DNA from: Zygnema cylindricum
Lineage: Eukaryota; Streptophyta; Zygnematophyceae; Zygnematales; Zygnemataceae
Length of the DNA stretch: 22,172 nucleotides
NCBI GenBank assembly: GCA_037447655.1
Contig: JBBHKE010002542.1
Span: forward strand, 279,014-301,185
Direction: 5' to 3'
Both the position numbers and the translations under genes were made by a program. The notes beneath the pieces are model-generated. The model had not been told where the DNA came from, made no database searches, and saw only the letters and a program-made list of their open reading frames with translations. This document shows positions 17,846 to 22,172 of the stretch, piece after piece (within the stretch, counting starts at the first letter, position 1; each line of letters starts with the position of its first letter).

Positions 17846-18594
17846 CGGTAACATTCCATTAGACGAAAAGTGGGGTTATCATACATCGCCGTACAGAGCC
17901 GTACCAGAATTTATTTTTGTCAGACGAAACATCGCTACTGAAAAGTTGTCGGGATGCTCCAATGATGTAGGCGAAATTCCTGACTGTTGGATATTTCACT
18001 TTTTGAGATCCGCGAAACAATCGCGCACATCATCCAGTGGGAAGCGCAACTCTCCTCGCGGAGAGTTGCTTCCCACTGGTCGTGTCCATTGGTACATGTG
18101 AAAAAGCAGAAAAATATCCACTTTGAACAAGCGATCACTGGCTTACACGTCGTACATGCCATGTTGTACATGCCATGTGCCTCCTGTCACGCTGGATGCA
18201 GGTCAGCCGAAAATATCCTCGCACGCTCCGTCTGACATCCACCGACATTCAAAGTTTGTCGCGACCTTCAAAGTTTGCCGCGTCTTTTTGCCATTCTGTT
18301 TCGAAATTTTGATTTCCATTTTCAAAATCAAAATCTTGCCACAAACTTTACGTACGAATCATTAACTACAGTACCTTAGGTCGTACAGATATTTCGTTCT
18401 GACTTTCCTTTTGTAGATTTTTTAAGATTTTCAGAATCTGGATCTAACCTATGTGGCGCCAATCATAATTGAGAAAGGTTTGTTACTGGCCCGACAAAAT
18501 GGAGCGGACTTACAGTAAACGCTGTTAGTAGACTTGTCCGAACATTTACTGGGACCGCCTAATGGAATGTTACCCGCCTAATGGAATGTTACCC
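17846..18594. mobile_element. Uninterrupted MITE copy 2, 749 bp
   Basis: Inverted ends GGTAACATTCCATTAG (17847-17862) and CTAATGGAATGTTACC (18579-18593 region), flanked by TTA at 17843-17845 and 18595-18597. The right terminal 19 bases are duplicated (GCCTAATGGAATGTTACC at 18557 and again at 18576). It carries the conserved hairpin and phased CGTAC motifs of copy 1, and the intact AATCATTAACTAC site that is occupied by the Harbinger element in copy 1. Non-autonomous; open frames across it are not conserved with copy 1. Confidence 0.88.
18034..18079. repeat. 46-nt hairpin in MITE copy 2
   Basis: Arms CCAGTGGGAAGC(GC)AACTCTCC and GGAGAGTTGCTTCCCACTGG around a TCGC loop, paired throughout except for a 2-base bulge. 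One arm pair differs from copy 1 in a compensatory way (G-C here, T-A there). Confidence 0.92.
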
Positions 18595-18597
18595 TTA

Positions 18598-19103
18598 GTG
18601 TCTTCACAGTCTAGGCACACGTGTTATGTCAGACATGGTGGCATGCATACAAGAGTGGATCGAAGTAGTCTGACTTTGAGTCGGTAAGACTCGCTCACCA
18701 TTGGATAGATAAAAGGACTCGTTCCCATTGGTTCGGAAGAAAAAAGTCAAAAGGGCTTATGTCAATAACGATACGTTTGGCACGGGGGCATATTTTGGCG
18801 GAAAATATGGAAATGATGTATTGGCTTTTTACCCGCCGAAAACGGCAGTCCGGTGTGAGCTGTTTTGAAGCGTTCGATGAGTTGGCACGCGTGAAAACTA
18901 ATGTTTTCTCCCAGCGTGTGAAACCGGTCTTAATGATTGTTTTTTTATTTTTTTATTTTGTTGTTGAAGGGGATAGGGCCGGCAAAGAAGGAAGAACTTG
19001 ACAAAGGAGTGGGACGACTCCACCAATAAAAGGTGTTATGATTTTAGAGAGATACATGGGATTCACATTCTTTTTTAAAAACCTACCCTAATCACTAGGA
19101 TTT
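18598..19103. other. Unassigned DNA after the MITE
   Basis: No gene supported. A duplicated phrase (AGACTCGCTCACCATTGGAT at 18688 and GGACTCGTTCCCATTGGTT at 18715) brackets GATAAAAGG, a CCAAT/TATA-like grouping that could be a promoter. An 80-codon plus-strand open frame at 18759-19001 lies downstream of it, but it has no recognisable domain and ends in a low-complexity Phe-rich stretch. Confidence 0.3.
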
Positions 19104-19328
19104 CTAATTGAGAACCTCGTCTTCATTATACATCCTTGTGGTCAAGTATTTGTCCAGCTTCACATTTGCATTCACAATCAATTTTGATTGGATGGAGGTT
19201 ACACCCGACCATCCAATTTCTACATCTTTAACAATCCAACTTGAAATACAGGATGACCTCGCATGTTTTTTGGTATAACTATTTTTGGCCTGCAAATCTT
19301 TAGCGATGCACAGCCTCGAAAGGTCCAA
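19104..19328 (-). CDS. Possible C-terminal exon, unknown product
   Basis: An open minus-strand frame with ordinary amino-acid mix (KDLQAKNSYTKKHARSSC, then SSWIVKDVEIGWSGV and a charged end YNEDEVLN before the stop). It is unlike the low-complexity frames around it. No start or clean splice acceptor was settled; a TTTACAG acceptor-like site lies upstream but leads into a stop in this frame. It could be an exon or a pseudogene fragment. Confidence 0.22.
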   Translation of the reverse strand: MDLSRLCIAKDLQAKNSYTKKHARSSCISSWIVKDVEIGWSGVTSIQSKLIVNANVKLDKYLTTRMYNEDEVLN

Positions 19329-19505
19329 CTCAAGATGACAGTGATTTTTTTAAACCTGTAAATAATTTCAGCACGAATTGTTTTGAGCTCAACAAAATGT
19401 TATTGTCAGTTTTATATTCCACAAAATTTTGATTGGTGTCAAAGGACATTTTTGGTCTATCTTAAGTTGCGCCCTAATCGAATCTTCTTTTAATGTGAAC
19501 GAAAT

Positions 19506-19721
19506 TCAACTCAAAAGCTGATATATACTACTTGTATGTACTTGGAAAACGGAATCCTCTGTTTTGATCATCTTGGTGGGGGGTAACAAAGTGTCCCAAA
19601 TGTTCTTCGAAGAATGGGTCGACTCTGTCTCGCCATCCGACTCCGAATGAAAGGTTGTGGGCATGTCACGTATCGATGCATCGTTAAACTTCCTTTTCGA
19701 AATGATCACTGAACCACACAT
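19506..19721 (-). CDS. Possible short gene or exon, unknown product
   Basis: A 71-codon minus-strand frame from ATG at 19721, with a basic start (ISKRKFNDASIRDMP), an acidic Ser-rich middle (HSESDGETESTHSSK) and NIWDTLLPPTKMIKTEDSVF. The composition looks coding rather than random and is not repetitive, but there is no domain I recognise and no homologous support in the window. It might belong with the frame at 19104-19328 as part of one spliced minus-strand gene. Confidence 0.28.
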   Translation of the reverse strand: MCGSVIISKRKFNDASIRDMPTTFHSESDGETESTHSSKNIWDTLLPPTKMIKTEDSVFQVHTSSIYQLLS

Positions 19722-22172
19722 CTCGTTTCATTCCCAAATTTTTCTTTAAAACCATGAAATTTCCAGATATGGTATATGATCTGGTAGTTTTTCTTGAAGT
19801 AACATCTAAATATGTGGAAATGAAATGCACCATTTCAGTCAGCCGTTCCACAACACCAAGGTTGTGGAGTATCCTGATCTAATAATAGGTAATTTCATAG
19901 TAAAATTAAGCTTACATTTTACCAATGTCTAGTGGACATTTGCATATCCTAAATCAATACAATGTTCGCTAATTAGTGGCCGCAACGGGTTGACACGTAG
20001 AACATGCATGTACACATTTTCACAGCACGTATAAAGACGACCATGCAAAAATGCGCGAACTGTCTTGCTTGATCTAAAGCACCTCCCAAAATACAGAACT
20101 AAACCTACAAAAGAAAAACGGATCCTGCCTCAACACACGTTGCAACTGCATATATATGTTGCAACTGTAGCTGACAAAGAAGTCATCGTCGATTTTATGA
20201 GGAGGTTTCCCATGTAAATGATGAAATGGGCCAGTGACATGTTTATTGACCAGGGAGCAAGGTAGGTTATATTGAGAGGCAGAGGTTGCAAGCGAAGTAT
20301 ATCAGGAGTTCTTCTATGTATGCAATGTCACATACATATTGCCATCATGTTTCCACTGAGGACCAAAGGAATCATCATTCTCTTATTATTTTGATGAAAG
20401 CAAGCAAAAACTGAAGTGTTTGGAAACTGTAATTCCAAGTATTAAAGTTTTCTTCCACTTTCCTAATCAGTTTGCTTTTCGTTTCGCCCCGGTTCTTGGG
20501 CTGTTTGCTATTGCGTGGTTTATGGTTTCTTTGATTATTTGTAGCTATTTTGTTTATTTTTATTTTTCTGTATATTAGGTTTGCTTCTCATGTGTTCAGT
20601 TTTTCAATTTCTTTCTCTGTCCGTTTCCTTGTTCCCCTGTGCTCCGTTGCTTTCCCACCACGCTGTTTTAACAAAGCTCGTGTTATTTTTATAAATAGCT
20701 TTCAGAGCCTAGGTTGTATTGACAGAGAAAACTTCCTGTCACAGGAAAGGTTTTACTTGAAAAAGACAAAGATTTAGACGTTTCATACAGTTTGATTAGC
20801 CCCAGAGTCGCATCTAGGCTAAGATGCTAAACCCTAAAAATGGCAAAATTCATTTTTGAAACTATTGAAGAAAACATCAAAGGGAAAGTTTAAACGGTTT
20901 TTTTGAAGTTGAATGTTAAACATCTATACACCGAATCACTGTATGGTTGCCGTGGGCAATACTGGTACTGCGACGTTCTAAAGCGAAACTAAGTTGAATA
21001 ATAAGTTGAATTATATTTTGTGCAAAACAAAGATTGGGATTCAAAGACTCCATGAAAGGCATTCAACATTGGTAGTAAGATCCACACATTGGTAGTAAAT
21101 ACATTGAGAATACAAGCTTTTCTGCATTCGTTCCATCTTTTTGAGAGCAATTTACTGTTCCCAGCCTGTCAAGTGAAGGGTATTCTCATATTACCAGATT
21201 TGCAAGCATCCTATTTTTCCTTGTGCTGTTTTTCTATGAAGCTCATCCTTTGAGGGGATTAATGCCATCAACATTGTTGAAAAAACATTCTTAGCATTCT
21301 TAGTTTTCATGCCCCATATCCACTAGCCGCCAAATAAGTTCCCACTTTCAGGTCCCTTCACTTGCAAATACATACCACAATTGACAAGAATGGATAACAA
21401 CTAACACATGTATGAAGAGGATAAAAAGACTTCCATTTCGAATTAATCTCGACGACAAGGAAATCGAAATCTGGTCAGAATTCGAACAATTTTCTTATTA
21501 CTCATAGGAGCCCAAACAACGTATAAATTAAGTTTAAACGTTATACCTCCCTTTACTCAGCACGAAGCTGTACATGTACTCCTATTGGGGAAAAGAACAA
21601 AGCACAAATTCCCGAGACTGGGTCAAAAATTGATGAAACGCGCTTATCCAATTATAAATAATCAATTAGAAACTTGGACCCCAACCAAGTTATGTGAACA
21701 CGCCCAACAGCGTTTCTGATATACAAGTGTGAGACTTCCGTAAAAAGTGTTTACCTAGGTTTCCTGCAAAAGAGGCAAACCCAGAAATAAATGTCGTCAG
21801 AAAACTTGCCAGACAACGCCATCATCTTCACCACTGTGATAAGTTTTCACCAACATGCGAAAATTTCAAACGGACTCGCTGCATGGAACAAAATTTTTCC
21901 CAAGGTGGAAATTTCATGACACCACCACAAATTAGACGCATGGAATCATACCATGGGAAACTCATACAGTTTCCAAGCAACAAACATCTCTTAGGACACA
22001 CCATCATCATCGTCAACAACATCATCATCATCGTTACTACCACCAACAACACCACCACCACCACCATAAAAAATTGCTGTGCAGCAAAACCAGACCAGGA
22101 AAACACTTCATAATCATCACAAAAAGCCGGACATCAGCCACAAATTTGGAACGCTGGACGGTTAAAGAGGAG
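19722..22172. other. No supported gene to the window end
   Basis: AT-rich DNA without convincing coding frames. Minor structures: an 8-bp hairpin (TCCACAAC/GTTGTGGA) at 19847-19868, a repeated GTTGCAACTG at about 20139 and 20159, and a repeated CACATTGGTAGTAA-like phrase at 21069-21100. A 75-codon frame at 20550-20777 is Phe/Ser-rich and probably spurious. Confidence 0.4.
22000..22068. repeat. CAT/CAC trinucleotide repeat
   Basis: A run of CATCATCAT, AACAACATC and ACCACCACC triplets. Open frames across it on both strands (poly-Thr/Ile one way, Val/Met the other) are driven by the repeat. Confidence 0.92.

Noticed and set aside
17690-18600. A simple 740-bp tandem satellite (17690-17840 resembles 18420-18575)
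   Set aside because: The repeat is fully explained by two adjacent MITE copies, the first split by the Harbinger element.
21828-22113. Open frames on both strands with homopolymeric amino acids
   Set aside because: Driven by the CAT/CAC triplet repeat; no supporting features.

Overview
This looks like nuclear DNA from a eukaryote, most likely a green plant. It is AT-rich and full of homopolymers, has intron-like gene structure, and is packed with nested plant-type transposable elements. The plant call rests on family resemblance: a BED/DUF659-type hAT transposase, and a PIF/Harbinger transposase with a separate Myb/SANT-like partner. The species cannot be named from the window. No bacterial operon, CRISPR array, rRNA or tRNA was found.

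Layout. About 650-2670 (+) holds conserved-looking exon fragments of one or more spliced genes that I do not recognise. Repeats and low-complexity DNA follow (2040-4070). A broken hAT transposase gene lies on the minus strand at 4077-6162, interrupted by an LTR-like fragment (4730 to about 5428). A 738-bp MITE with 18-bp terminal inverted repeats (TIRs) and TAA target-site duplications (TSDs) occupies 6661-7398.

The centrepiece is a nest of elements at 7916-18597. A PIF/Harbinger element of 9280 bp (8390-17669), with 17-bp perfect TIRs and TAA TSDs, sits inside a smaller MITE whose two halves lie at 7916-8389 and 17670-17842. A second, uninterrupted copy of that MITE lies directly downstream (17846-18594) and carries the empty target site, which confirms the insertion. 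The Harbinger element contains a transposase pseudogene (9634-11152, +) with its DDE residues still visible and a convergent Myb/SANT-like partner pseudogene (13522-12187, -). It also holds an A-rich tandem array of about 297-bp units that was split by a 1296-bp LTR (15169-16464) flanked by CTTTA. The deduced order is: first MITE, then Harbinger insertion, then LTR insertion; the second MITE copy landed at the TTA next to the first.

From 18598 to the end I see mostly unassigned DNA, with two weak minus-strand coding candidates (19104-19328 and 19506-19721) and a triplet repeat near 22020. Both transposase genes and the Myb partner carry stops and frameshifts, so none looks able to make a full protein as written, although several breaks lie at homopolymers and could be assembly errors.
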